From contig JBBDSW010000190.1 of assembly GCA_040904745.1 (NCBI GenBank), positions 1 to 64,000 on the forward strand: a stretch of 64,000 nucleotides of DNA, given 5' to 3'. Made by a program: the position numbers and the translations under genes. The DNA is from T1Sed10-7 sp040904745. Its GTDB lineage: Bacteria > Actinomycetota > Nitriliruptoria > Nitriliruptorales > Nitriliruptoraceae. This document shows, in pieces, positions 8,552 through 18,465 of the stretch (position 1 is its first letter; every line of letters starts with the position of its first letter). The notes under the pieces were generated by a model, which did not search any database, was not told the origin of the DNA, and saw only the letters and a program-made list of their open reading frames with translations.

Positions 8552-8755
8552 ATGGAAGGCTCTATCAACGTCCTCGGCTACGCCTTGGCCACGGCCGGTC
8601 CCGGTATCGGACTCGGGCTGGTCATCGCGAAGGCGATCGAGTCGATGGCCCGCCAGCCCGAGGCTGCCGGCATGGTCCGTACCACCATGTTCATCGGTGT
8701 GGCCGTGATCGAGGCCCTCGCGCTGCTGGCCTTCGTGCTCGCGTTCGCGCTCTAG
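8552..8755 (+). CDS. atpE: ATP synthase Fo subunit c
   Basis: 67-residue hairpin proteolipid of the rotor ring. Helix 1 carries TAGPGIGLGLVIAKAIE, the polar loop is ARQPEA, and helix 2 is FIGVAVIEALALLAFVLAF with ion-carrying Glu54. The residues around Glu54 (V-I-E-A-L) lack the Ser/Thr and the helix-1 Gln typical of sodium rings, so proton coupling is inferred. A strong AGGAGG-type site (caggaggg) precedes the ATG. Confidence 0.96.
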   Translation: MEGSINVLGYALATAGPGIGLGLVIAKAIESMARQPEAAGMVRTTMFIGVAVIEALALLAFVLAFAL

Positions 8756-8794
8756 CACCCACGACCCGCCGGACCCGCGAAGCGAGGGACCATC

Positions 8795-9328
8795 ATGTTG
8801 CAGTCGATCACACTGCTCGCCGCCGAGGAAGGGGGCATCGAGCTCTTCCCAGAGACCCCGGAGCTGATCTGGGGCCTGGTCGCCTTCCTCCTCCTGATGG
8901 CCGCGATGATGAAGTTCGTCTTCCCGCGCCTCAACGAGACGCTGGAGGAACGTGCCGCGGCGATCCAGGGCAAGGTCGAGGAGGCCGACGCCAAGCTGCA
9001 GGAGGCGGAAGCCTCCAAGCGCGACTACGAGGCGTCCATCGCCGACGCCCGGGGCGAAGCCGACCGCATCCTCGAGGAGGCCCGCACCGCGGCCGAGGCG
9101 CTGCGCGAGGAAGCGCGCAACCGGGCCGAGGCCGAGGCCACGCAGATCATCGAGCGTGCGCAGGCCTCCGTCGCCAGTGAGCGCGATCGGGTCCTGCAGG
9201 AGCTGCGTGGCCAGGTCGGCTCCCTGTCGGTCGAGTTGGCCGCCAAGATCGTCGAGCGCGAGCTCGATGCGTCCACACACACCGACCTGGTCGATGAGTA
9301 CATCGAGCGGCTGACCAGCCAGAACTGA
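8795..9328 (+). CDS. atpF: ATP synthase Fo subunit b
   Basis: Peripheral stalk subunit linking Fo to F1. One membrane helix (LIWGLVAFLLLMAAMMKFVF, residues about 24-43) is followed by a long charged helix (about 50-160) rich in Glu, Ala and Arg, the dimeric coiled coil. 177 residues, a normal length. Only one b-type gene is present, so a homodimeric b stalk is likely. ATG with a purine-rich site; followed 8 bases later by atpH. Confidence 0.95.
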   Translation: MLQSITLLAAEEGGIELFPETPELIWGLVAFLLLMAAMMKFVFPRLNETLEERAAAIQGKVEEADAKLQEAEASKRDYEASIADARGEADRILEEARTAAEALREEARNRAEAEATQIIERAQASVASERDRVLQELRGQVGSLSVELAAKIVERELDASTHTDLVDEYIERLTSQN

Positions 9329-9336
9329 GGCCAGAC

Positions 9337-9870
9337 GTGAACGATGCTGACACCCGCGCCTACGCCTCGGCCGTGCTCGCCGTGCTCGAGGCGGAGGGTG
9401 CCGTGGAGGCCGCGGAGCCGGAGTTGCGCTCCCTCGCCCGCGCCATCGACGGCAACGACGAGCTCCGCGCCAGCTTGACCGACCAGCAGCTGCCGCTCGG
9501 GCGGCGGCTCGGCTTCGTGGAGAGCGAGGTGCTCGAGGCCGCGCATCCCGCCACCCGGACCGTGCTCGCCATGCTGATCGCCGCGGAACGGATCGGTGCG
9601 CTCGCGGCGATCCTCGAGGCCATCGCCGAGCGGGTCGCCGAGCAGCGGGACCGCGTGGTGGCCGAGGTGACCGTCGCGGTCGAGCTCGACCAGCAGCGAC
9701 GCGACGCGCTGAAGACCGCGCTGGAGCGAGCGACCGGGCAGACGCTCGACGTGCGCTTCACCGTCGACCCGGAGGTGGTGGGCGGCGTTCGTGCGCGCGT
9801 CGGCGACACCGTGATCGATGGTTCGCTGCTCAGACGTCTGACCGATCTGCGTACCCGGGTCGGCCTGTGA
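9337..9870 (+). CDS. atpH: ATP synthase F1 subunit delta
   Basis: Delta (OSCP-type) subunit connecting the b stalk to the top of the alpha-beta hexamer. 177 residues, typical length, with the C-terminal family block VVGGVRARVGDTVIDGS (about 147-163) and LRRL. Unlike mycobacteria, where delta is fused to a b-like domain, this is a stand-alone delta. GTG start 8 bases after atpF. Confidence 0.94.
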   Translation: MNDADTRAYASAVLAVLEAEGAVEAAEPELRSLARAIDGNDELRASLTDQQLPLGRRLGFVESEVLEAAHPATRTVLAMLIAAERIGALAAILEAIAERVAEQRDRVVAEVTVAVELDQQRRDALKTALERATGQTLDVRFTVDPEVVGGVRARVGDTVIDGSLLRRLTDLRTRVGL

Positions 9871-9909
9871 CCCGCCACCCGGCCGAAGCGACGACGAGGA
9901 AGAACAACG

Positions 9910-11520
<1,611 letters not shown>

Positions 11521-11592
11521 CCCCGCGGTGCGGGCGCGCAGTCGCGCCGCTCGCACCGCAGCAGCCCGGCCAGGGACTGCGAGGAGGACCAG

Positions 11593-12471
11593 GTGGCAGG
11601 TAGCGGCCAGATCCGGCAACTGAAGCGGCGGATCCGCTCCGTGCAGAGCACGCAGAAGATCACGCGTGCCATGGAGATGATCGCTGCCTCGCGCATCCTC
11701 AAGGCGCAGGCCCGGGTGCGCGCGGCTCGACCGTACGCCGAGCAGATCCACGACATCATCCGCGGGCTCGCGGTCTCCAACGAGGTGCGCGCCCATCCCC
11801 TGCTCACCCAGCGCGAGGTGCAGCGTGTGGCGGTCATCGTCAACACCTCCGACCGTGGGCTGGCCGGTGCCTACAACACCAACGTGCTGAAGGTCGCCGA
11901 GCGGACGCTGCGTGAGGAGGAAGGCGCGGACCGTCAGGTCGACCTGTACGTCGTCGGGAAGAAGGGTGGCGGCTACTTCGCCTACCGGGGTCGCCGGGCC
12001 GCCGAACGCTGGGATGGGGTCTCCGACGCGCCGACGATCGACGATGCCTCCGATATCGCCGAGACCGTGATGGCGCGCTTCCGCCGTGGCGAGCTCGACC
12101 GTGTCTGGCTGGTCTACACCGATTTCAAGTCGTCTCTGACCCAGTCACCGGTGCGCATGGAGCTCCTGCCGGTCAAGCCCGCCGAGTTCGAGGGCGGGCG
12201 GGAGATCGACCCGCAGTTCATCTTCGAGCCCGACCAGGGCCAGCTCCTCGAACGGCTGATCCCGCGCTACGTGGAGGCGAAGGTCTTCCACAGCCTGCTG
12301 GAGTCCTCCGCGTCGGAGCATGCGAGCCGGCAGCGGGCCATGAAGTCGGCCACCGACAACGCCAAGGAGGTCGCAGGCAACCTGTCGCGCATCATGAACC
12401 AGGCCCGACAGGAGCAGATCACCTCCGAGCTCTCCGAGATCGTCGGTGGCGCTGAGGCACTCGACGACTGA
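11593..12471 (+). CDS. atpG: ATP synthase F1 subunit gamma
   Basis: Central rotor shaft of F1. The N-terminal helix reads IRQLKRRIRSVQSTQKITRA and continues MEMIAASRILKAQ; the C-terminal helix contains RQRAMKSATDNA. 292 residues. GTG start with GAGGAGG about 8 bases upstream. There is a 72-base gap after atpA and a 112-base gap before atpD, neither holding another gene. Confidence 0.97.
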   Translation: MAGSGQIRQLKRRIRSVQSTQKITRAMEMIAASRILKAQARVRAARPYAEQIHDIIRGLAVSNEVRAHPLLTQREVQRVAVIVNTSDRGLAGAYNTNVLKVAERTLREEEGADRQVDLYVVGKKGGGYFAYRGRRAAERWDGVSDAPTIDDASDIAETVMARFRRGELDRVWLVYTDFKSSLTQSPVRMELLPVKPAEFEGGREIDPQFIFEPDQGQLLERLIPRYVEAKVFHSLLESSASEHASRQRAMKSATDNAKEVAGNLSRIMNQARQEQITSELSEIVGGAEALDD

Positions 12472-12583
12472 CACCGCACGACAGACACCGTCATCTCCGC
12501 AACCACCCCGACAGCACGCACCGCACCACGAGCGCCCGTCAGCCACGGCAGGTGGCGCGGCGCTGACGCCCAAGGAGCCGAGC

Positions 12584-14002
12584 ATGGCCACCCCATCCGC
12601 CGACGGACGCATCATCCGGGTCATCGGCCCGGTCGTCGACGTCGAGTTCCCCCCCGGGGACCTGCCCGACATCTACACCGCCGTCACCTTCGAGCGCGAG
12701 TACCAGGGTGAGCGCTCCACCATCACCGCTGAGGTCGCTCAGCACCTCGGTGACCGGCGCGTGCGTGCGGTCTGCATGCAGCCGACCGACGGCGTGGTCC
12801 GGGGGAGCGGCGTGGTCAACACCGGCCAGCCGATCACCGTCCCGGTCGGCCCGGGCACGCTCGGCCACATCTACAACGTGCTCGGCGAATCCCTCGACGT
12901 GGACCCGAGCGAGATCGACGCGGACACCCGGTGGGCGATCCACCGCGATCCGCCGCCGTTCGACGAGCTCGAGCCCCAGTCGGTCATGTTCGAGACCGGC
13001 ATCAAGATCGTCGACCTGATCGAGCCGTACGTGCAGGGCGGCAAGATCGGGATGTTCGGTGGTGCCGGGGTCGGCAAGACCGTCGTCATCCAGGAGATGA
13101 TCAACCGCGTCGCCCAGCAGCACGGCGGTGTGTCGGTGTTCGCCGGGGTCGGTGAGCGCACCCGCGAGGGCACCGACCTCAAGCTCGAGATGGAGGAGTC
13201 CGGGGTCCTCGAGAAGGCGGCGCTGGTCTACGGGCAGATGGACGAGCCACCGGGTGTGCGCCTGAGGGTCGCCCTGTCCGCGCTGACGATGGCGGAGTAC
13301 TTCCGCGACGAGATGCGTCAGGACGTCCTCCTCTTCATCGACAACATCTTCCGCTTCGTCCAGGCCGGCTCGGAGGTCTCCACCCTCCTCGGGCGCATGC
13401 CGTCCGCCGTGGGCTACCAGCCGACCCTGACCAACGAGATGGGCCAGCTCCAGGAGCGGATCACCTCCACCAAGGGCCGTTCCATCACCTCGCTCCAGGC
13501 CGTCTACGTCCCGGCCGACGACATCACGGACCCGGCGCCGCACACCACCTTCGCCCACCTCGATGCGCAGACGGTGCTCTCCCGTGATATCGCTTCGCTC
13601 GGCATCTACCCGGCCGTCGACCCGCTCGACTCCACCTCGCGGATCCTCGACCCGGCGATCGTCGGGCAGGAGCACTACGACGTGGCGACCCGGGTACAGG
13701 AGGTCCTGCAGCGCTACAAGGACCTGCAGGACATCATCGCCATCCTCGGTATCGATGAGCTGTCCGAGGACGACAAGGTCGTGGTCGCCCGCGCCCGCAA
13801 GGCGCAGCGGTTCTTCAGCCAGAACTTCTACGTCGCCGAGCAGTTCACCGGGAACCCCGGGGTCTACGTCGGCGTGAAGGAGACGATCGAGGGCTTCAAG
13901 GCCCTGGTCGATGGCGGCCTCGACGAGATCCCCGAGCAGGCGTTCCTCTACGCCGGTGACGTCGACGACGTCCAGCGTCGCGCGTCGGAGATGGCCAGCT
14001 GA
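12584..14002 (+). CDS. atpD: ATP synthase F1 subunit beta
   Basis: Catalytic subunit. P-loop GGAGVGKT at residues 159-166, catalytic-Glu region GERTREG, and the signature DNIFRFVQAGSEVS then LLGRMPSAVGYQPTL. 472 residues from ATG 12584, chosen because AAGGAG lies 6 bases upstream; the reading frame stays open further 5' but that part has no beta-subunit similarity. Its stop overlaps the atpC start by one base. Confidence 0.98.
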   Translation: MATPSADGRIIRVIGPVVDVEFPPGDLPDIYTAVTFEREYQGERSTITAEVAQHLGDRRVRAVCMQPTDGVVRGSGVVNTGQPITVPVGPGTLGHIYNVLGESLDVDPSEIDADTRWAIHRDPPPFDELEPQSVMFETGIKIVDLIEPYVQGGKIGMFGGAGVGKTVVIQEMINRVAQQHGGVSVFAGVGERTREGTDLKLEMEESGVLEKAALVYGQMDEPPGVRLRVALSALTMAEYFRDEMRQDVLLFIDNIFRFVQAGSEVSTLLGRMPSAVGYQPTLTNEMGQLQERITSTKGRSITSLQAVYVPADDITDPAPHTTFAHLDAQTVLSRDIASLGIYPAVDPLDSTSRILDPAIVGQEHYDVATRVQEVLQRYKDLQDIIAILGIDELSEDDKVVVARARKAQRFFSQNFYVAEQFTGNPGVYVGVKETIEGFKALVDGGLDEIPEQAFLYAGDVDDVQRRASEMAS

Positions 14003-14439
14003 TGTCGGATGCGACCATGCCCGTCGAGGTGGTCTCCGCCGAGAGCCACGTGCTCTCCGGTGAGGCCAGAGAGCTGTACGCGCGCGGCATCGAGGGCGAG
14101 ATCGGGATCCTGCCGGGCCACGCCCCGGCGCTGGTCGCGCTCGGTGTGGGACCGGTGCGGCTCGTGATGGCCGACGGCTCTCACGAGCGCATCGCTGTCC
14201 ACCGAGGGGTCCTGTTCGTGGGCGACGATGGCAGGGCGATCGTGCTCGCTGACATCGCTGAGCGGGCGGATGACATCGACACCGACCGTGCGGCAGCCAA
14301 GGCCGAGCGCATCCGGCAACGCCTCTCGTCCGGCTCGGTGGAAAACGAGGAGGTCCAGCGCATCTCGCTGCGCAAGCAGGAGCTCAGGATCGCGGTCGCC
14401 GAAGGCACCGGTGCCGCGGCCGACGTGTCACACACCTAG
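14002..14439 (+). CDS. atpC: ATP synthase F1 subunit epsilon
   Basis: Rotor subunit that couples the gamma shaft to the c-ring and can inhibit ATP hydrolysis. The N-terminal beta-sandwich includes VVSAESHVLSGEA and EGEIGILPGHAPALVAL (about residues 33-49), followed by a C-terminal helical part. 145 residues. TGATG overlap with atpD implies translational coupling; last gene of the operon. Confidence 0.95.
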   Translation: MSDATMPVEVVSAESHVLSGEARELYARGIEGEIGILPGHAPALVALGVGPVRLVMADGSHERIAVHRGVLFVGDDGRAIVLADIAERADDIDTDRAAAKAERIRQRLSSGSVENEEVQRISLRKQELRIAVAEGTGAAADVSHT

Positions 14440-14453
14440 TTCCTCCGGCCCGT

Positions 14454-14491
14454 TCGACCACCCCCGCCTCCGCCGGGGCTGGGCCGGTCGA
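14454..14491 (+). terminator. Candidate hairpin terminator after atpC
   Basis: TCGACC (14454-14459) pairs with GGTCGA (14486-14491), with an inner CCCCG/CGGGG stem (14462-14466 with 14474-14478). There is no T-run. It sits between the last atp gene and the murA promoter. Confidence 0.35.
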
Positions 14492-14495
14492 GGGC

Positions 14496-14501
14496 TACGC
14501 T
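14496..14501 (+). promoter_or_regulatory. -10 hexamer (TACGCT) placing a leaderless start at murA
   Basis: TACGCT ends seven bases before the murA ATG, and no ribosome-binding sequence precedes that ATG. Transcription would start at or next to the A of ATG, giving a leaderless mRNA, a form common in actinobacteria. Confidence 0.45.
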
Positions 14502-14508
14502 CTGCTCC

Positions 14509-15798
14509 ATGCTGGATACCACGAGGCCGCGAGAGCTCTTCCGGGTGCGCGGTGGCGCACCGTTGCAGGGCACGGTGCGCCTGTCCGGGGCGAAGAACTC
14601 CGCACTGAAGCTGATGGCGGCCTCCCTGCTGACCGATGAGCCGCTCGATCTGCGGGAGATCCCGGCGATCGCGGACGTGCCGGTGATGGCCGACGTCCTC
14701 CGCGGCCTCGGCGTCGAGGTCGAACTCGATCTCGACCAGCACGCCTGTCACCTCCACGCGCGCGAGCCGGCCTGGCATGCGCCGGCCGATGCGGTCGCCC
14801 GGATCCGGGCGTCGCTGTCGATCCTCGGGCCGCTGGTCGGTCGGGTCCGGCGCGCCCGCCTGGCGTTGCCGGGCGGCGACAGGATCGGCGCCCGCTCGAT
14901 CGACCTCCACCTGCGTGGGTTGCAGGCCATGGGCGCGGAGGTCTCCGAGCACGACGGCGAGGTCGAGGTGATCGCCCGCGAGCTGCACGGCGCGATGATC
15001 ACGCTGGACTTCCCCTCGGTCGGCGCGACCGAGAACCTGATCATGGCGGCGGTGCTCGCGGACGGCACCACGGTCATCGAGAACGCCGCCCGGGAGCCGG
15101 AGATCCAGGATCTGTGCCGGATGCTCGAGGCCATGGGCGCGCGCTTGGACGGCATCGGCTTGCCGACCCTGGAGATCGAAGGGGTGGACCGGCTCCGCGG
15201 CGTCGCGTGGGAGACCTGCCCCGACCGCATCGAGGCCGGCACCTACGCGATGGCGGCTGCGTTGACCGGGGGTGATGTCGTCATCGAACGCGTCCGTGCC
15301 ACGGACATGACCCTTCCCCTGATCAAGTTGCGGGCGGTCGGCGTCGTCGTCGAGGAGGGGGCGTCCTCGCTCAGGATCAAGGCGGACGGGCTCGAGGCCG
15401 TCGACGTCGTCACCCTGCCCTATCCCGGCTTCCCGACCGACCTGCAACCGCAGATGATGGTCCTGCTCAGCCAGGCACACGGCACCAGCCGCTGCACGGA
15501 GAACGTCTTCGAGTCGCGGTTCTCCTTCGTTCGGGAGCTCGCCCGCATGGGTGCGGACGTCGATATCGACGGGCATCACGCGATGATCCGAGGCCCTTCG
15601 CCACTGCACGGCGCGACCCTGGCTGGGCTCGACGTCCGGGCCGGAGCGGCCGGGGTGATGGCGGGGCTGGTCGCTTCCGGCGAGACGATCGTCCGCGACG
15701 TCCACCACATCGATCGTGGCTACGCGGAGTTCATCCCCCGTCTGCGTGCACTCGGCGCGGACGTCGAACGCATCCCGGTCGCGAGCTTCGATGCCTGA
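14509..15798 (+). CDS. murA: UDP-N-acetylglucosamine 1-carboxyvinyltransferase
   Basis: First committed step of peptidoglycan synthesis, adding enolpyruvate from PEP to UDP-GlcNAc in the cytosol. 429 residues. Substrate-site block LSGAKNSALKLMAAS at 25-39. The catalytic loop reads LPGGDRIGARSIDLH: the residue that is Cys115 in E. coli MurA is Asp124 here. Asp at this site is known in M. tuberculosis MurA and removes the cysteine that fosfomycin alkylates. No ribosome site; likely leaderless. The stop overlaps the next start. Confidence 0.96.
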   Translation: MLDTTRPRELFRVRGGAPLQGTVRLSGAKNSALKLMAASLLTDEPLDLREIPAIADVPVMADVLRGLGVEVELDLDQHACHLHAREPAWHAPADAVARIRASLSILGPLVGRVRRARLALPGGDRIGARSIDLHLRGLQAMGAEVSEHDGEVEVIARELHGAMITLDFPSVGATENLIMAAVLADGTTVIENAAREPEIQDLCRMLEAMGARLDGIGLPTLEIEGVDRLRGVAWETCPDRIEAGTYAMAAALTGGDVVIERVRATDMTLPLIKLRAVGVVVEEGASSLRIKADGLEAVDVVTLPYPGFPTDLQPQMMVLLSQAHGTSRCTENVFESRFSFVRELARMGADVDIDGHHAMIRGPSPLHGATLAGLDVRAGAAGVMAGLVASGETIVRDVHHIDRGYAEFIPRLRALGADVERIPVASFDA

Positions 15799-17509
15799 GA
15801 ACCCCTCGGTGTTCCCGCCGCGGTGGGCGACCGGCGTGGTGCTGCTCGCGGCCATGCTCGTGACGGCGCCCCCGCCCTCGCTGGCCGCCGCAACCCCTCA
15901 GGGGTCGCTGGTAGAAGGCCCGGTCCACTTCCGGGCCGCCGATGGCGATCTGCTCGAGGTCGCCGGAACGCGTTACCACGACACGATCGAGGTGACCGCC
16001 GAAGGACGCGTGGTCAACGAACTCGATCTCGAGCGCTACGTCGAAGGTGTCGCGGAGATGCCAAGCCGGTGGCCGGTGGAGGCGCTGAAGGCGCAGGCCG
16101 TCGCCGCGCGGACCTACGTGTGGTGGTCCGCCGAGCACTCGTCGCAGCCGGAGGCCGATATCTGTGCCAGTACGGCTTGCCAGGTCTTCCGCGGTGCCGA
16201 GCCCGTCCTCGACGGCGGCGAGCGGTGGGCGGAGGCGGTCGCGAGCACCGCGGGCGAGGTGCTACTGGAGGACGACGGCGGTCCGATCCTCGCGCGCTAC
16301 TTCTCCACATCGGGGGGGCGCACCTCCGCCAACGAGGACATCTTCCCGGAGACCGGCCCCCGCGACTACCTCGTGGCGATCGAGGATCCCTTCGATGCTG
16401 CTTCCCCCTACCACCGCTGGGAGGTGCCGTTCAGCCGCGCAGAGTTCGAGGACGTGCTCTCGCGTGGCGAGCGCCTCGCCGCCGCGGTCCCGGTCGCCGA
16501 GGTGACGAGGACCGGTGCGGTGGACGACCCCGGCGCCGGCTTCGTGGTGGTCGGGCAGGACGGCACGGAGGTCTCGGTCGGTGCCGTGGAGCTGCGTGAT
16601 CTCCTCAACCAGGTCGCGCCGAGCCGGTTCCCCGATCGCTTCCCCACCCGTCGGTCCGACCGCTTGCGTCCGCTGCCGACCACCGTGCCGTCCTCGCGGT
16701 TCACGGTCACGGTGGAGGGCAACGAGGTCCTCTTGGCCGGCCGCGGCTGGGGGCACGGGGTCGGGATGGGCCAGTACGGCGCACGCGGACGCGCAGCCGA
16801 CGGGGCCGATCACACCGCGATCCTCGCCGCCTACTACGGCGGGCTCGTTCCCACCGTCAGCGAGGAGCTGCCTGAGCGGGTGCGGGTGGCCTTGGGCCGG
16901 CTCGGGGACGGCGAGGAGCGTCGTGTGGCCGGCGACGGTCCGGTGCAGATCATCGATCGCGACGGCGAGGTGATCGTCGAGCGGGCCATCGGTGGCTGGT
17001 CCGTGCGTCGGACCGATGGCCAGTGGGAGCTGCGGCCGCCGCCCGGCACCGACCGGCAGCTCGAGGTGACACCGACCCGCGAGGTGGCGACCCTGTCCCG
17101 CGCAGGCGACGCCGTCACGGTGGAGACCGAGGTCAACAAGCCGACGCTGCTCGAGCTCGAGGTGACGGCCGAGGACGGGACGCAGGTGTTCACCCGGTCG
17201 CTCGGCGTCGCCGAGCCGGGCGTCCACGCCGCCACGTGGCGCTACGAGACCGACGCGGGGGAGTCGGTGCCGACCGGCACCTACGAGGTGGTGCTCGTCG
17301 CCGAGGATGCGTTGGGTGAACGGGCCGGCTCCCCCCTCGCGGTCGAGATCAGCTCCGCGGACCCGCAGGGCACCGTCGATGGAGGGGATGCGGATGCGAC
17401 GCGGCGCTCCACGCCGGGCATCCTCCTCACCGCGGGGGCCGTCCTGTCGGTCGCCCTGCTGCTGCTCGTCGTCTTCCTCGCCCGCCTCGACCGGAGATCG
17501 TCCACGTGA
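15791..17509 (+). CDS. SpoIID/LytB domain protein, secreted and C-terminally anchored
   Basis: Probable cell-wall lytic transglycosylase or amidase-enhancer-type protein. Residues about 13-33 form a signal peptide or anchor. The SpoIID domain follows: ERYVEGVAEMPSRWPVEALK and AQAVAARTYVWW, then GRGWGHGVGMGQYGARG and ILAAYYGG. Near residues 470-535 there is a FlgD-like Ig fold (VHAATWRYETDAGE, VPTGTYEVVLVAEDALG), then a final membrane helix (about 543-565) with an RRSST tail. ATG 15791 overlaps the murA stop, so it is coupled to murA. The substrate cannot be told from sequence. Confidence 0.8.
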   Translation: MPENPSVFPPRWATGVVLLAAMLVTAPPPSLAAATPQGSLVEGPVHFRAADGDLLEVAGTRYHDTIEVTAEGRVVNELDLERYVEGVAEMPSRWPVEALKAQAVAARTYVWWSAEHSSQPEADICASTACQVFRGAEPVLDGGERWAEAVASTAGEVLLEDDGGPILARYFSTSGGRTSANEDIFPETGPRDYLVAIEDPFDAASPYHRWEVPFSRAEFEDVLSRGERLAAAVPVAEVTRTGAVDDPGAGFVVVGQDGTEVSVGAVELRDLLNQVAPSRFPDRFPTRRSDRLRPLPTTVPSSRFTVTVEGNEVLLAGRGWGHGVGMGQYGARGRAADGADHTAILAAYYGGLVPTVSEELPERVRVALGRLGDGEERRVAGDGPVQIIDRDGEVIVERAIGGWSVRRTDGQWELRPPPGTDRQLEVTPTREVATLSRAGDAVTVETEVNKPTLLELEVTAEDGTQVFTRSLGVAEPGVHAATWRYETDAGESVPTGTYEVVLVAEDALGERAGSPLAVEISSADPQGTVDGGDADATRRSTPGILLTAGAVLSVALLLLVVFLARLDRRSST

Positions 17510-18390
17510 GCCAGACACCACCGACCCCGCCACCCGGCGGGCCGCCGCCTCCACCGCCGCCGCGATCCGCGGATCCGGGTGGTGGTCGCCGGACACGGAC
17601 GCGGCAGCGCACGTCGCTCAGCCGGGTCCCGTCCCCGTACGGGTTGTGGATCGCGCTGTTCTCGGTGCTCATCTTCATCGCGCCCAACCTCGTGGTGCTG
17701 GGGATCGCCGGGACGGCGGCGCTGGAGACCGTCGCCCAGGAGTCCACGTCCCTGATCGTGGTGAACCTGCTGTTCGGTCTGATCCTGCAGCTGGTCGTCT
17801 TCGGACTCGCCCTGCTGCCGGTGCTGTTCGCCGGTCGACCGTTCTCTCGCCTGCTGGGCCCGACCAGGACCACGCCGGCGATGGTCGGTATCGGGCTGGC
17901 GACCGGCTTCGTGGTCGCGTTCGCCTCGTACACGGTCAACGCGATCGCCGTCCTGATCAGCGGGTCGACCGAGCCGGTCGAACAGCAGCTGCTCCAGGAC
18001 GCGCTCGCGGGGGGTGTCCCTCTGATCCTGGTGACGCTGCTCGCGATCGTCGTGGCCCCCCTGGCCGAGGAGGTCATCTTCCGTGGCGTGCTCTTCCGTG
18101 CGCTGGCCGGGCGACTCACCGTGACCGTGGGCGCCCTGCTCTCCGCGATCGTGTTCGCCGTGATCCACTTCGAGGTGGTCTTCTCCCAGCCGGTGGCACT
18201 GCTCGGCCTGTTCACGATCGGCCTCCTGCTGGCAGTGGCCTACCACCTCACCGGCAACCTGCTGGTCCCGATCATCGCGCATGGGGTCTTCAACGCGATC
18301 TCGATCGGTCTCACCGTGCTGGTCGAGCGGCTCGACCTCGAGGAACTGGTCGAGGTCGCTGCGTTGGTTGGCCTCCCCGTCCCCCTGTGA
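17506..18390 (+). CDS. CPBP family intramembrane glutamic endopeptidase
   Basis: CAAX-protease/bacteriocin-processing (CPBP) family membrane protein. The N-terminal 40 residues are proline-rich and cytosolic; about eight hydrophobic helices follow. Family motifs: APLAEEVIFRGVLFR with EE at 188-189 and R193, His221 in VIHFEVV, and HGVFNAI near residue 259. In the family these residues form the intramembrane active site. GTG start overlaps the preceding stop as GTGA, so it is coupled to the SpoIID-like gene. Confidence 0.85.
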   Translation: MSQTPPTPPPGGPPPPPPPRSADPGGGRRTRTRQRTSLSRVPSPYGLWIALFSVLIFIAPNLVVLGIAGTAALETVAQESTSLIVVNLLFGLILQLVVFGLALLPVLFAGRPFSRLLGPTRTTPAMVGIGLATGFVVAFASYTVNAIAVLISGSTEPVEQQLLQDALAGGVPLILVTLLAIVVAPLAEEVIFRGVLFRALAGRLTVTVGALLSAIVFAVIHFEVVFSQPVALLGLFTIGLLLAVAYHLTGNLLVPIIAHGVFNAISIGLTVLVERLDLEELVEVAALVGLPVPL

Positions 18391-18465
18391 GGTGACCGGC
18401 CGTACGACTACCGTCGGTGGCGGGAGCCGTCTCGGCGACCGCGGTCAGCGGCAGGGGAGGTCAAG

